Source: Deltaproteobacteria bacterium
GTDB taxonomy: Bacteria; Myxococcota_A; Polyangia; HGW-17
Assembly: GCA_016937155.1 (NCBI GenBank)
Contig: JAFGWM010000012.1
Span: forward strand, 1-62,912
Reading direction: 5' to 3'
DNA: 62,912 nt
The notes under the pieces are model-generated. The model was given only the letters and a program-made list of their open reading frames with translations. It made no database searches and was not told the DNA's origin. Each line of letters begins with the position of its first letter. Position 1 is the first letter of the stretch. The translations under genes and the position numbers were made by a program. Below are positions 35,901-45,483 of this stretch, piece after piece.

Positions 35901-37955
35901 TTGATCCCCTCTGCATTATCTCACTTTGTAGTTTCACTTCTTATTTTTTCACTTTCAATATCAGTTCCCCTAAGAGCAAGACAGAAAGCAGGTGGTACAT
36001 TTTTCAGTCTTCTGGCTCTGGGAGGTGCATTTCTTTATTTTATGCTGGGAATAAGATTGCAGTACCCGATGGTGGGGACTGCAGCACTTTCTCATACTGC
36101 GGTTAACGCCTTTTTCATCATTTTTATCTGGTATTTCGGGTTTTTGCTCACAGGTTCAAAGCGTTTTCCCGTTGGTGGAATTGTATACATTCTGATTACA
36201 AGTCTTTCCCTGCCGATAAGTCTTCTTCCGGTTTTTCTGAAACAGGGTTTTTTGATCAGAATAATCCCATGGATAACACTTTTACACGGTATTACTGCAT
36301 TTTATAATGTTCTTAACAGGATTTACCGTCTTAGAAACAGAACTGAAAACTACGCAATTATCAGGGGTCTGGAATACCTTGGGTTTTCAACTCTGATTTT
36401 TGGTGGTGGTCTGTTTTTTACATTCATAACTGGAATTAACAGCAAAGTTACCTTTTATGGATTGAATATCCTGTCTTTCACATGGTTTTATTTTCTGGGT
36501 CAGAATGTGGTTTACAACCGGCTGATGGATTTCAATGAGGCACTTGTGAAAATTGCCCTTCAGACCGGACTGGTAATTGCAATATCAGGAATCTATCTTA
36601 TTTTGCTCCTTTCGTTCCCTTATGATCCTGAAATTCTGGTTATAACGGTTCTTATTGCATCCTTTATTACGGTACTTTTACTGGAGCCCATTGAGAAATT
36701 TACAGCCCGATGGATAGCAAAAACAATATTCTGGAACAGGGAGCGTTTCAGAGAAGTGATTGATGATATCACCCTTCAACTGGATATGCTTCCGGAAAGC
36801 GAATCTGCTGTTTATGAAATTATCAGTAATTCTTTTGCTCAGAGTGTGAAAGTGGGGAGTGTTGATATTGTTACTTTTGACGATGACAAAATACAGATGA
36901 GAACCATAAAGAATATTGATGCTGGTGAGATGAAGTCATGGCCAGTTTCAAATCACTCAGAGCTGCTTGAACGATTGAATTATACAAGATATGTTAGTGT
37001 TGATGAAATTGAGCAGGAGTTTGACCGTCTCAAGGAGGCCACTGCACTGAGTCTGGGTGGACAGGATCTCAATGCCATTTTGGATTCCCTTCATACCCTG
37101 AAAGCTGATGTTGTTTTTCCTGTTTTTCCGGATGATGTCCTTGCGGGATTTTTAAGTATCCGAATAAAAGAGCCATTTTACCGTTTCAGTGAATTTGAGC
37201 TGTCTCTGCTTCTGAATCTGGCTGGAAAAATTGGGGCAACATTTGGAAATATACAAAAATATGTAAGAGCACGTGAGAAGGAAAGACTTGTGGTTCTTGG
37301 TCAGATGAGTGCAGGTTTGGCTCACGAAATTAAGAATCCTCTAGGTGCCATTAAGGGTGCCCTGCAGATTCTTGAGGAGGATCTTCAGGAGGTGACTGCG
37401 CCAAGCAGCATGGAATTTGTTTCAATCATCTCGGAGGAAGTGGATCGGCTCACTGCTGTTGTTAACACATTTCTGGATTATGCTAGGCCGGGGACTGATG
37501 ATTTTGAACCTGTACGTCCGGTTATGATTATCAAAAGAGTTCTTGAACTGTATGAAAGAACTCAGCAGACGATCGATTTCAGTGTTGATTGTGAAACCCA
37601 GTGTGATGAGAAAATTCTTGGGAATGCTGATAAATTGCGTCAGGTTTTTATAAACCTGCTGGAGAACAGTATTGAAGCTGTTTCAGAAACCGAAAAACCG
37701 ACTATTTCCATTTCATGTTCAGTTATAACTGTGCACGGTAAAAAAATCATGGAACTGATATTCTCAGATAACGGGATTCCTATTCCACAGGAAAATATTA
37801 TCACAATATTTCAACCGTTTTTTACCACAAAAACTCGCGGAACCGGTTTGGGATTATCGATCTGCAGAAAAATAGTACAGAGTCACAAGGGAGATATTCA
37901 TCTTTCTTCGGGGGGCAAAGAGTTCACAATTCATTTTCCAGTGTTTCAGGAATAA
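35901..37955 (+). CDS. Membrane sensor histidine kinase
   Basis: A 684-residue protein with six to eight N-terminal membrane helices (residues 1-270), a GAF-like region at about 290-450 and a histidine kinase core at about 455-684. The H box LAHEIKNPLGAIKGA is near residue 473, and the ATPase G boxes include DNGIPIPQ and GTGLGLSICRK. The start is TTG at 35901, two bases after the pepT stop; the first helix begins at once, which supports it, but the ribosome site is weak. No response regulator lies next to it, so it is an orphan kinase here. The ligand is unknown. Confidence 0.88.
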   Translation: MIPSALSHFVVSLLIFSLSISVPLRARQKAGGTFFSLLALGGAFLYFMLGIRLQYPMVGTAALSHTAVNAFFIIFIWYFGFLLTGSKRFPVGGIVYILITSLSLPISLLPVFLKQGFLIRIIPWITLLHGITAFYNVLNRIYRLRNRTENYAIIRGLEYLGFSTLIFGGGLFFTFITGINSKVTFYGLNILSFTWFYFLGQNVVYNRLMDFNEALVKIALQTGLVIAISGIYLILLLSFPYDPEILVITVLIASFITVLLLEPIEKFTARWIAKTIFWNRERFREVIDDITLQLDMLPESESAVYEIISNSFAQSVKVGSVDIVTFDDDKIQMRTIKNIDAGEMKSWPVSNHSELLERLNYTRYVSVDEIEQEFDRLKEATALSLGGQDLNAILDSLHTLKADVVFPVFPDDVLAGFLSIRIKEPFYRFSEFELSLLLNLAGKIGATFGNIQKYVRAREKERLVVLGQMSAGLAHEIKNPLGAIKGALQILEEDLQEVTAPSSMEFVSIISEEVDRLTAVVNTFLDYARPGTDDFEPVRPVMIIKRVLELYERTQQTIDFSVDCETQCDEKILGNADKLRQVFINLLENSIEAVSETEKPTISISCSVITVHGKKIMELIFSDNGIPIPQENIITIFQPFFTTKTRGTGLGLSICRKIVQSHKGDIHLSSGGKEFTIHFPVFQE

Positions 37956-38028
37956 CCTACGATTTTTTTATTGTATTTCACATGAACCAATTAAGTAAAT
38001 GATGTATCAGAGAAAAGAAATCAGAGGG

Positions 38029-40056
38029 TTATGAAAATCTTCTCATCAGAAAAATCAGACCTGTGAACAAGAAAAACATCAGTGATGGGAAGGAACTGTT
38101 ATCGGGATTGAAACTGCATTTACAACCATCAGTAGAGGAAGAGTTATTATCACCTGAATCAATTTCATCTGTATCAGATGAATCAGGAGAGGAGTCACTT
38201 CCATCCGGAGTAGAAGCATCTGAAGGTGTGCAATCAGTTGTTCCATCCGAGTTTAATTCAAAATCCTCATCAGTAAAACTGTTGCAGTTATTATCTTTAC
38301 CATCACAAAGTTCCGGGAATCCGAATCCGACTTCATCATCGTTGTCATCGCAATCCTCCCATGCGCTTTGTCCGTCATTATCTGCATCCGATAAATCCAC
38401 CCCACCTGTTACTTCAATGCTGTCAATATCATAACCTGTTTTGGGGTTATTACCTGGTGAAGTAAGATCGACTATTCGCATAAACCTTGCACTGGTAAGT
38501 TCTGTACTGCCTATATCAACACTGCAGTCACCAGTGCACTGAGTCGCGTAAATCCATGGTCCATTCATGTTCTTACTAAGATAGATTTCGGCAGTTTCTT
38601 CGCCATCAGAGCCATCCTCATGAATTAAAAATTCATCGCCATTGTCATCAAGTATCTGGTAGGCAAAATCCAAAGTTATAAAACCTCCACATAAACTAAA
38701 GGTTTCACCATCCTCATCACCAAATACACTGTATGACCAGTTGGGAACCGAAAAATTGTTGTAAGGATAATTAAGTCCGAATTCCTGTATCCGGAAGACA
38801 CCTGAATTTGTATAATTTCCATCTATTTCGAAATCCGTAATCGTTCCTCTTGTAAGACCTGATGATGTTTCTCCCCATGGTGGAGATGCTACTGTTACGT
38901 TTACAGTTTCATCAGGAAGAATTCTGCAGAAGAATCCATTGTCTGTTGAATAAGAGGGCTGTCGATTCCCATCAAGGAATATCTGCGCTTTTGCTGTATT
39001 TCCAGATGGTGTGATAAGTTGACCGCAACCGATAAGGGGCTGGATTTCCATGAGAAAAGACTCAAATGCCTGAATGTTTTCTTCAACAGTGGAATCAGGA
39101 TTTGCCGGCATAAGTGTTTCAATTGTCCAAGCGAATATTCCAAGAGAGCTGTAAAGTGTATCCTGACTCGTTCCATTTGCCTGATACCAGTCAAATCCTC
39201 TAGTGGGAACAAGATTTGCGACATCTCCATAAACGCTGCTCAGTTCCATAATTAGAGTATCATCTTCACTATGCCATGGAGTATAGTCGAACAGGGCATT
39301 CACATATTCTGCTGTGCTGTGATAGTCAAGCGCTGCAACAAAACTGATTTTTGAGGAAAAAGAGTACATCGCTCTGGTTTCATTTTCACTGTATGGAAAA
39401 TCAGACTGGTTTTCATCCCATCCGCAACCATAATCTCTATTCAAATCTATTCCGTGAGCAGTAAAACGTGTATCAGATTTGTAGCCTTCGGGATTTACCA
39501 CGGGAACAATCCAGAAATCAAATTCATCATATACAGCGGATGTCGAGGTCAGTATTTCACGTGTAATACCCAGAGCGTTTTCCACACTGATCTGTTCATT
39601 TCCGTGATGAGCGCCTGTAATTCTTATCGCCGGAAGCTTTTCACCGGTTTTGTTTATATGTAAAGCCCATATCGGGTAGCCCATTGTTGAACTGAATCCA
39701 ACAACATGGAGAGTAGTTGATGAATAGTTTTGTGCAAAGTTATTTAGTATCTCATAAATGGAATCCAGAGTTTCATAATCACCATCCAGTTTGAAACTCT
39801 GTTTTTCAACAACCTCAACAGAAAATCCAAGTTTTGTTAATTCATCAGTTGATGCTCTGGGCATTACACCCTTAAGAACACATTCATCTAGGCCTGTAAT
39901 GGCTCTCCATTTTCCCCGAAATACTCTTTTTCCTGCGACACCTTTTTGTGTGGACCAGAATGAAGTTGAACTGCACACAGGATGAGTAGCTTTGACATCA
40001 ACTGTTTCTACAGTCTGAGTGATAAACATTATATGAATCAGAGTCAGAAAATACAT
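38029..40056 (-). CDS. M14 zinc carboxypeptidase with MopE repeat and sorting tail
   Basis: A 675-residue secreted enzyme. Catalytic landmarks are present in order: HHGNE near residues 150-153 (His, Glu), DLNRDY with substrate Arg, DYH with the third zinc His and ETL with the general-base Glu. After the catalytic domain come beta-rich parts, then a MopE-type metal-binding repeat (DNDGQSAWEDCDDNDDE and LCDGKDNNCNS), a Ser/Asp-rich linker and a C-terminal CKC-helix-RR tail. That tail resembles MYXO-CTERM-type sorting signals. It overlaps the upstream gene's stop by one base (TAATG). Confidence 0.9.
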   Translation of the reverse strand: MYFLTLIHIMFITQTVETVDVKATHPVCSSTSFWSTQKGVAGKRVFRGKWRAITGLDECVLKGVMPRASTDELTKLGFSVEVVEKQSFKLDGDYETLDSIYEILNNFAQNYSSTTLHVVGFSSTMGYPIWALHINKTGEKLPAIRITGAHHGNEQISVENALGITREILTSTSAVYDEFDFWIVPVVNPEGYKSDTRFTAHGIDLNRDYGCGWDENQSDFPYSENETRAMYSFSSKISFVAALDYHSTAEYVNALFDYTPWHSEDDTLIMELSSVYGDVANLVPTRGFDWYQANGTSQDTLYSSLGIFAWTIETLMPANPDSTVEENIQAFESFLMEIQPLIGCGQLITPSGNTAKAQIFLDGNRQPSYSTDNGFFCRILPDETVNVTVASPPWGETSSGLTRGTITDFEIDGNYTNSGVFRIQEFGLNYPYNNFSVPNWSYSVFGDEDGETFSLCGGFITLDFAYQILDDNGDEFLIHEDGSDGEETAEIYLSKNMNGPWIYATQCTGDCSVDIGSTELTSARFMRIVDLTSPGNNPKTGYDIDSIEVTGGVDLSDADNDGQSAWEDCDDNDDEVGFGFPELCDGKDNNCNSFTDEDFELNSDGTTDCTPSDASTPDGSDSSPDSSDTDEIDSGDNNSSSTDGCKCSFNPDNSSFPSLMFFLFTGLIFLMRRFS

Positions 40057-41309
40057 TATTTCCCCTCAGGTTTTCTTTCGCAGGCAGCAGCTTTTCCGTC
40101 CTTCCCTAATACAGCATTTGCTTTAGGGTCAGGTTCGATATCCCTTAGAAGAATATATATGTTGGTAAGGGTATTTATATTTTTTCCCAGATCATTTTCA
40201 AGCTGCCTGAAATCCTTTTTAATACGATTATATTCATCCTGAATAAGTCTTGTTCTTCTCAGAAAATTTCGGAATTTCTTACTGTCGGGATAACTGGACA
40301 GTTTTTCAAGAACTCCATAAAGTTTTTCATAGTTGGTGATTGCTCCCTGAAGTTTCTGAGAATACTCACCTAGGGAGTCTATGTTAAGATATTTACCTGG
40401 AACCTGTTTTATTATGATGCTGGTTTTTCCGGCGTATTTAAAGTCTCCTCCGGATTGGAAAACATATGTTTTTGAGAACTGTTTTCTGAGGAGCATGTTT
40501 CTTGGTCCACTTAAATAAATCAGATCAGGAGAATCTTTTGACTCGGAAAGATTTTTTGCAAATGAGATACTTCCACTTAAAACCAGTGCTATCAATGCCT
40601 TTTTTTCGTTTCGCCATTTTTTTATATTTTCAGAATATCTCTTCTGATCGAATCTTTTTTCAATAACTGAATAAAATACTGCGGTTCCCTTGGAAGTCTT
40701 AAATTCTACAAATTTTTCATCCAGACCAATTATTTTAATATTTTCTTTTTTAGCCCTGGTTTTCAACCAGTTGTCACCAAGTGCAAGGTCGCCTTCTCCA
40801 AGAAAAACGTTTTTAATACCAGCCCCGGAAAGAACTTTTAATATCTTGACGGCTGCTTCTTTTTCTTTTTCAGTGACCACTAATTCCTTTCGTCCCTTGC
40901 CCCTTCTCGAACCAAGTGTATCACCGGTGGCAAAGGCGAATATATTGCTCTTTCCTTTGAGTTCCTTTCTGGCAACAGCACTGAAGGCTGCCAGTCCACC
41001 ACCACCCTGACATTTTGTATTTGTGAGTCTGTTATGTCCTGAACTGATATAAAAAATCTCCAGATCCATCTTCCCGGAGTGTCCTTTCCAGAAAGGGGGT
41101 ATCATCAGTGGATCGAGTTTGGCCGGAAGCTCAGCTATAAGTTTTTTTAAAAGAGGATTGCCCTTTTTGCTTTCATCCTTTTTGGTTCCTTTTCCTCTTG
41201 ACCTTATGGTTGGTTTGGATTTTGACGATTTCTTCTTATCTGTTTTGTTTTTTCCTGAGCATGAAAACATTAGTAATACTGATAAAAAAAGCAGGAATTT
41301 CGATTTCAT
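40056..41309 (-). CDS. Metallophosphoesterase/5'-nucleotidase-like lipoprotein
   Basis: A 417-residue lipoprotein (lipobox MFSC, Cys17), a Lys/Ser-rich tether to about residue 55, then a region with the shape of a 5'-nucleotidase fold: GGLAAFSAV, FATGDTLGS and FLGEGDLALGDN, where nucleotidases have GGLARL, DAGD and GNHE. The metal residues DxH and GNHE are altered (SGH and GEGD), so activity is doubtful. The C-terminus is helical with a coiled coil at about 325-390. It overlaps the carboxypeptidase gene by one base and shares a transcript with it. Confidence 0.6.
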   Translation of the reverse strand: MKSKFLLFLSVLLMFSCSGKNKTDKKKSSKSKPTIRSRGKGTKKDESKKGNPLLKKLIAELPAKLDPLMIPPFWKGHSGKMDLEIFYISSGHNRLTNTKCQGGGGLAAFSAVARKELKGKSNIFAFATGDTLGSRRGKGRKELVVTEKEKEAAVKILKVLSGAGIKNVFLGEGDLALGDNWLKTRAKKENIKIIGLDEKFVEFKTSKGTAVFYSVIEKRFDQKRYSENIKKWRNEKKALIALVLSGSISFAKNLSESKDSPDLIYLSGPRNMLLRKQFSKTYVFQSGGDFKYAGKTSIIIKQVPGKYLNIDSLGEYSQKLQGAITNYEKLYGVLEKLSSYPDSKKFRNFLRRTRLIQDEYNRIKKDFRQLENDLGKNINTLTNIYILLRDIEPDPKANAVLGKDGKAAACERKPEGK

Positions 41310-41902
41310 TTGGCTACTCCCAATTCTTTGAGTGCAATTGAACTCCAGGATTCAAATTCACCATCAGCTACTTTATCACTGAGTTGGGTTATTTCAATGA
41401 ATTCTCCTTCAAGTGTGTCAGTTTCTCTCACAGACAAATCAGTTCTTTCAGGTACTTCGCAAATCATTACCAAGCCCAGATGAACACTTCCAACTTCATT
41501 TGAATCATCGTTAAGGAGAAATGCAGGCCGAACCGGTGATAATTGTCCTGATACCACAAGTTCTTCATTTATTTCCCTCAATGCGGCAGCAGTGAAAATA
41601 TCTTCCGGAGATTCTGTAACTTCACCGGGGTTGATATGACCGCCTATTCCTACGCTCCAGAGATTGTGAAGTCTTTTCTCCCCACCACCCTTGAGTCTTC
41701 GGAAAAGAAAAATTTCATTTCCTCTTTTCATGAGAATATACGGAATAATTTGCTTGAATGAACTGTCTTTTTCCGCCCATTTTCGTTCAACGAAAAAACC
41801 ATTATCAAGTATTTTACCCCAGCTCTCATTCCATTTCATTGTGCCGGTTTTAACAAGTTTATTGCCTAAAAGTTCTCTTTTTACCACATAGATAAATTCC
41901 AT
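41306..41902 (-). CDS. Nudix hydrolase, variant box
   Basis: A 198-residue protein with a Nudix box: GHINPGE followed by REINEEL, but with 14 residues between the first Glu and REU, against 7 in the consensus. Similar insertions are known in other Nudix groups, including phosphoesterase-like members. There is no signal peptide. It overlaps the metallophosphoesterase-like gene's start by four bases (ATGA). The TrkH stop codon lies directly next to its start. The substrate is unknown. Confidence 0.85.
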   Translation of the reverse strand: MEFIYVVKRELLGNKLVKTGTMKWNESWGKILDNGFFVERKWAEKDSSFKQIIPYILMKRGNEIFLFRRLKGGGEKRLHNLWSVGIGGHINPGEVTESPEDIFTAAALREINEELVVSGQLSPVRPAFLLNDDSNEVGSVHLGLVMICEVPERTDLSVRETDTLEGEFIEITQLSDKVADGEFESWSSIALKELGVAK

Positions 41903-43486
41903 TTATTTTCTCCAAAAATCAGGAATAAAAAGTACTATCACTGTGAAAACTTCAAGTCTTCCCATTATCATAAGCAGACTGAGAATCCATTTTACACTGG
42001 ATGGAAAATGCAAAAAGTTGTCCGCAGGTCCCACCGCCCCAAGGCCTGGTCCGATATTTCCCAGTGTTGTAATTGATGCGGTTATTGAAGAAATTATGTC
42101 ATACCCGTGAGCTGCAACGGCTATTGCTCCCAGAGTGAAGACTCCAAAATAGAGAAAGAAAAATCCGCTCACAGAGCTAAGAACTTCTTCAGAAACCGGT
42201 TTGCCACCATAGTGTACAACAATAGCAGCTCTAGGATGGATCAGACGGTATAAATCCCTCATGGATTTTTTAATTATTACAATATATCTCATAACTTTGG
42301 GGCCACCACCAGTTGAACCGGCACATCCTCCGATAAACATAATTATCAGTATCATAAGAGGGGCAAGGGAACTGAAACCTTTAAGTGTAATCCAGCTCTC
42401 AAAGTCCACAGTGGCGTAACCTGTTGTGGTCATTATACTTACAACCTGAAACGCAGCATGTCTTACGCTGTCTGTTGCATAGAGAGATCTTATACCAAAG
42501 GCCACCACAGCAGTGGCTAATATTGTGAATACTGTATAATAAACAAATTCCTGATCCTTAAGATGAGCAAGATAGTTTCTCCTCGTGAGTACCAAGAAAT
42601 GAAGTACAAAGTTTGCACCTGCAAGGAACATAAAAATAGTGATTACCCAGTGAACCCAACTGCTGGTGAATCCGCCTACACTGGCAGCCAAAGGCGAAAA
42701 CCCCCCGGTAGCCATGGTGGTGAGTGCGTGATTGAATGCCTGAAAAAATCCTGTAACTGGCCATAGCAAAATAATTTCAGCTATTGTGATGATCAGATAT
42801 ATTATCCATAAAAGTTTCGATGTCTGTGCAATTTGTGGACTTATTTTGTCTGCTGTGGGTCCTGGAACTTCAGCCTTGAAAAGTGCCATCCCGCCAATTC
42901 CCAGAATAGGAAATACTGCCATTCCAAGAACAATAATCCCCATTCCTCCAAGCCACTGGGAAAGGCTTCTCCACACCAGAAGCCCATGGGGCAGTCCGTC
43001 CCGTTTATGAGGTGTTTCCCACAGTCCGGATGCCAGAATGCTGCTTCCTGTGGTTGTAAACCCTGAAGCAGATTCGAAAAAGCAGTTTGAAAAGCTACAG
43101 AACTCTTCACCTATTGTATCTGTCACATCTCCATTGCATGTGGTAATCCTGTATGTTTTCTCATGTGAACCATTAACGGTTTTTGCACTGTATCGTGCCA
43201 GCTTCCCGTATAAATAATAGGGAAATGAGCCCATGAGTGATATAGCAAACCAGCTCAATGTAACTATTGCAAAAGCAGTTCTGGAATTTGCTCTTCCTTT
43301 ATCTTTTATTTGGCGGCCGATGAGAACCAGTATTCCGCCTGCTGCACTGGTAAGAAAAGCTCCTGCAAAAAGTGAGATTATATCTTCACCACCATAAAAT
43401 ACGGCAAATCCTGCCGGGATGAGCATAAATCCTCCCAGAAGCAGGAGTATTCCGCCGATTGTCAGTAAAATTGGGCGTGGTTTCAA
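41903..43486 (-). CDS. trkH: Potassium uptake protein TrkH
   Basis: A 527-residue polytopic membrane protein (about ten hydrophobic helices) of the TrkH/Ktr-type K+ channel family. Pore loops with selectivity-like Gly are seen in TTTGSS, TMATGGFS, TTTGYAT and TTLGNIG, four in all, as the family requires. GGCAGSTGGG lies before a helix that is typical of TrkH. It translocates K+ with TrkA as the cytoplasmic partner. It is three bases downstream of the trkA stop on the same strand. Confidence 0.94.
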   Translation of the reverse strand: MKPRPILLTIGGILLLLGGFMLIPAGFAVFYGGEDIISLFAGAFLTSAAGGILVLIGRQIKDKGRANSRTAFAIVTLSWFAISLMGSFPYYLYGKLARYSAKTVNGSHEKTYRITTCNGDVTDTIGEEFCSFSNCFFESASGFTTTGSSILASGLWETPHKRDGLPHGLLVWRSLSQWLGGMGIIVLGMAVFPILGIGGMALFKAEVPGPTADKISPQIAQTSKLLWIIYLIITIAEIILLWPVTGFFQAFNHALTTMATGGFSPLAASVGGFTSSWVHWVITIFMFLAGANFVLHFLVLTRRNYLAHLKDQEFVYYTVFTILATAVVAFGIRSLYATDSVRHAAFQVVSIMTTTGYATVDFESWITLKGFSSLAPLMILIIMFIGGCAGSTGGGPKVMRYIVIIKKSMRDLYRLIHPRAAIVVHYGGKPVSEEVLSSVSGFFFLYFGVFTLGAIAVAAHGYDIISSITASITTLGNIGPGLGAVGPADNFLHFPSSVKWILSLLMIMGRLEVFTVIVLFIPDFWRK

Positions 43487-43489
43487 TGT

Positions 43490-44866
43490 TTATCTCCTGG
43501 TGACTGTGGAACCGTGGCTTTCCATAAGTGTTTCAAGTTCCACTATTGAATTGGATGCTGTGAATACCAGTATGCGGTCCGATGGTTCCAGTTTGAAGTT
43601 ACCATCAGGGATATAGTCTTTTTCATCCCGGATTACTGCTCCAATCAGAGTCAGAGGAGGAAATTTAATTTCTCTGAGTGTAAGTCCACATAGATTGTTT
43701 GATGATTTGATATCAAATTCCAGAACATTAATATCCGTGCTCCCCTCAATGTTGGAGACACTGAAAAGTCTACCGTGAGAAATGAAATGAAGGATATGAT
43801 CGACTGCCACAAGTCTGGGGGAGATAATCATGCCCAGATCAACTTTGGCGAGTCGCGTTGCCAATCTGCCGTTTTTAATGAGTGTTACTGTCCTTGATGC
43901 ACCGCTTTTTACAGCAATCAGAGATGATACTACATTTACTTCATCATCGTCAGTAACGCTTACAAAAAGGTCACATGATTCAATTCCCTCTTCTGCCAGA
44001 AGTTCAGTGTCGGTAGTATCACCATTAAGGACAAGTACACCACTGAGCGCATCTGCAAGCCGGAAAGCCTTTTTTCGGTCAGATTCAATAAGTTTTACAC
44101 GGATTCCTTCCTCAGAAAGTTTCGCTGCAATTAGTTCACCGAAATAGGTGCCTCCTGCTACCATAACATCCCGATATGTGCTTCCCTTGCCAGTGAGTTT
44201 TTTTAATACACCGCCAAGATCCCCAATTCTTGCAATCAGGTGGAGTTTTACACCCTCTTTTAACTGGAAGCCTCCTCCGGGTACCAGAAGTTTGCCATTT
44301 TCTTCAGCCATTGCTATGAGCACCGGCATACTTTTCATTTCATTAATTTCAGCTATGGTTTTTCCGATTGCCCAGTGTTCCTTGCCGATTTCAATCTCTG
44401 CAAGAGCAATACGTCCACCTGAAAATCTTACAATTTCTGTAACCTGTGGAAACCTTACAGCATCAATAATTCTATCCACTGCAACGAGCTCTGGATTAAT
44501 GATGAAATCCACCGGAAGAAATTTTCGAGCTGACATTTTGTAGTCAGTTACCATCCCCATATTCCGGATCCGGGCGATTTTCTGGAGTTTTCTTTTGCCA
44601 TATGCCTGAGCAATAAGAGATGCTGTTATATTGACTTCATCCTTATCAGCTACACAGACCAGCAGATCTGCATTTTCAATCCCGGCTTTTCTGAGGATGC
44701 TGGGATCCGTGGCAGAACTTTCTATAACCTGTACATCAAGTTCTTCCATAATCTCTCGTGCTCGAGCAGGGTTGGGTTCGATTATGGTGACATCGTGTTC
44801 TTCACTGCTTAATTTCTCACCAAGCGTATGTCCGACTTCACCAGCTCCTGTAATAATGACTTTCAT
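43490..44866 (-). CDS. trkA: TrkA, cytoplasmic gating subunit of Trk K+ transport
   Basis: A 458-residue protein, the length of E. coli TrkA, built as two tandem halves, each a Rossmann NAD-binding domain (GAGEVGHTLGEKL at the first, GGTYFGELIA at the second) with a C-terminal TrkA_C domain. It gates TrkH by binding NAD(H) and nucleotides. I place the start at 44866 (MKVIITG), preceded by GAGG about 10 bases upstream; the frame is open to 44893 without reason. The next gene upstream ends one base away, so trkA is probably co-transcribed. Confidence 0.95.
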   Translation of the reverse strand: MKVIITGAGEVGHTLGEKLSSEEHDVTIIEPNPARAREIMEELDVQVIESSATDPSILRKAGIENADLLVCVADKDEVNITASLIAQAYGKRKLQKIARIRNMGMVTDYKMSARKFLPVDFIINPELVAVDRIIDAVRFPQVTEIVRFSGGRIALAEIEIGKEHWAIGKTIAEINEMKSMPVLIAMAEENGKLLVPGGGFQLKEGVKLHLIARIGDLGGVLKKLTGKGSTYRDVMVAGGTYFGELIAAKLSEEGIRVKLIESDRKKAFRLADALSGVLVLNGDTTDTELLAEEGIESCDLFVSVTDDDEVNVVSSLIAVKSGASRTVTLIKNGRLATRLAKVDLGMIISPRLVAVDHILHFISHGRLFSVSNIEGSTDINVLEFDIKSSNNLCGLTLREIKFPPLTLIGAVIRDEKDYIPDGNFKLEPSDRILVFTASNSIVELETLMESHGSTVTRR

Positions 44867-44867
44867 C

Positions 44868-45281
44868 TTATTTAACCTCGATACTGTTTTCAAGAATTAA
44901 AGCAAAACTATCAGGAATATCAATTGCTTTTCTCGTGTGGATATTAATGAAAACAAGTGTTGTGTGAGCAATGGCACACATGTTATTCCCAGTCATCATT
45001 TTTTGTGTGAAAGTAAATGATTTTTTTCCTTTGCGGGAACAAAATGTGCTGATAATCACTTCATCGTAATGATTTAACTCATGAAGATAATCAATTTCCA
45101 CCCGCACTGCTGCCACACCAATGCCAGCTTTAAGAAAATCTTCAAAACCAGAGTTGTTTTTATTCGCCCAGTCCCACCGGGCCCATTCAAAATACTCAAG
45201 ATAAACTGAGTTGTTGACGTGACCGAACATATCCAGATGAGTACTTTTAACACTGGTAGAGTAAAAATCGCTAATGCTCAT
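44868..45281 (-). CDS. Hot-dog acyl-CoA thioesterase (YbgC/FcbC-like)
   Basis: A 137-residue single hot-dog domain with the active-site segment THLDMFGHVNNSVYLEYFE, whose Asp is the catalytic residue of 4-hydroxybenzoyl-CoA-type thioesterases. I place the start at the ATG at 45281; the frame is open to 45431 but the extra 50 residues are hydrophobic and not part of the fold. The ribosome site at 45281 is weak, so the start is the least certain part. Located just upstream of trkA on the same strand. Substrate is probably an acyl-CoA. Confidence 0.85.
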   Translation of the reverse strand: MSISDFYSTSVKSTHLDMFGHVNNSVYLEYFEWARWDWANKNNSGFEDFLKAGIGVAAVRVEIDYLHELNHYDEVIISTFCSRKGKKSFTFTQKMMTGNNMCAIAHTTLVFINIHTRKAIDIPDSFALILENSIEVK

Positions 45282-45483
45282 GGTGCTACCATATATGGCA
45301 AAACCTGAAAAAATACAAGAGAAACTCCATATATACAGGCAGCCTAAAGTTAAGTGGGATAAGGGGGCGCGCACATTGAGGTGTACCGAAAAAGTGACTT
45401 GAATATTAAAGCAAAATATACTAAATGACACAGCTGCGTCAAAATATTACAAAATACCTCCATTAGGGTGAAAGGATTGTAAG

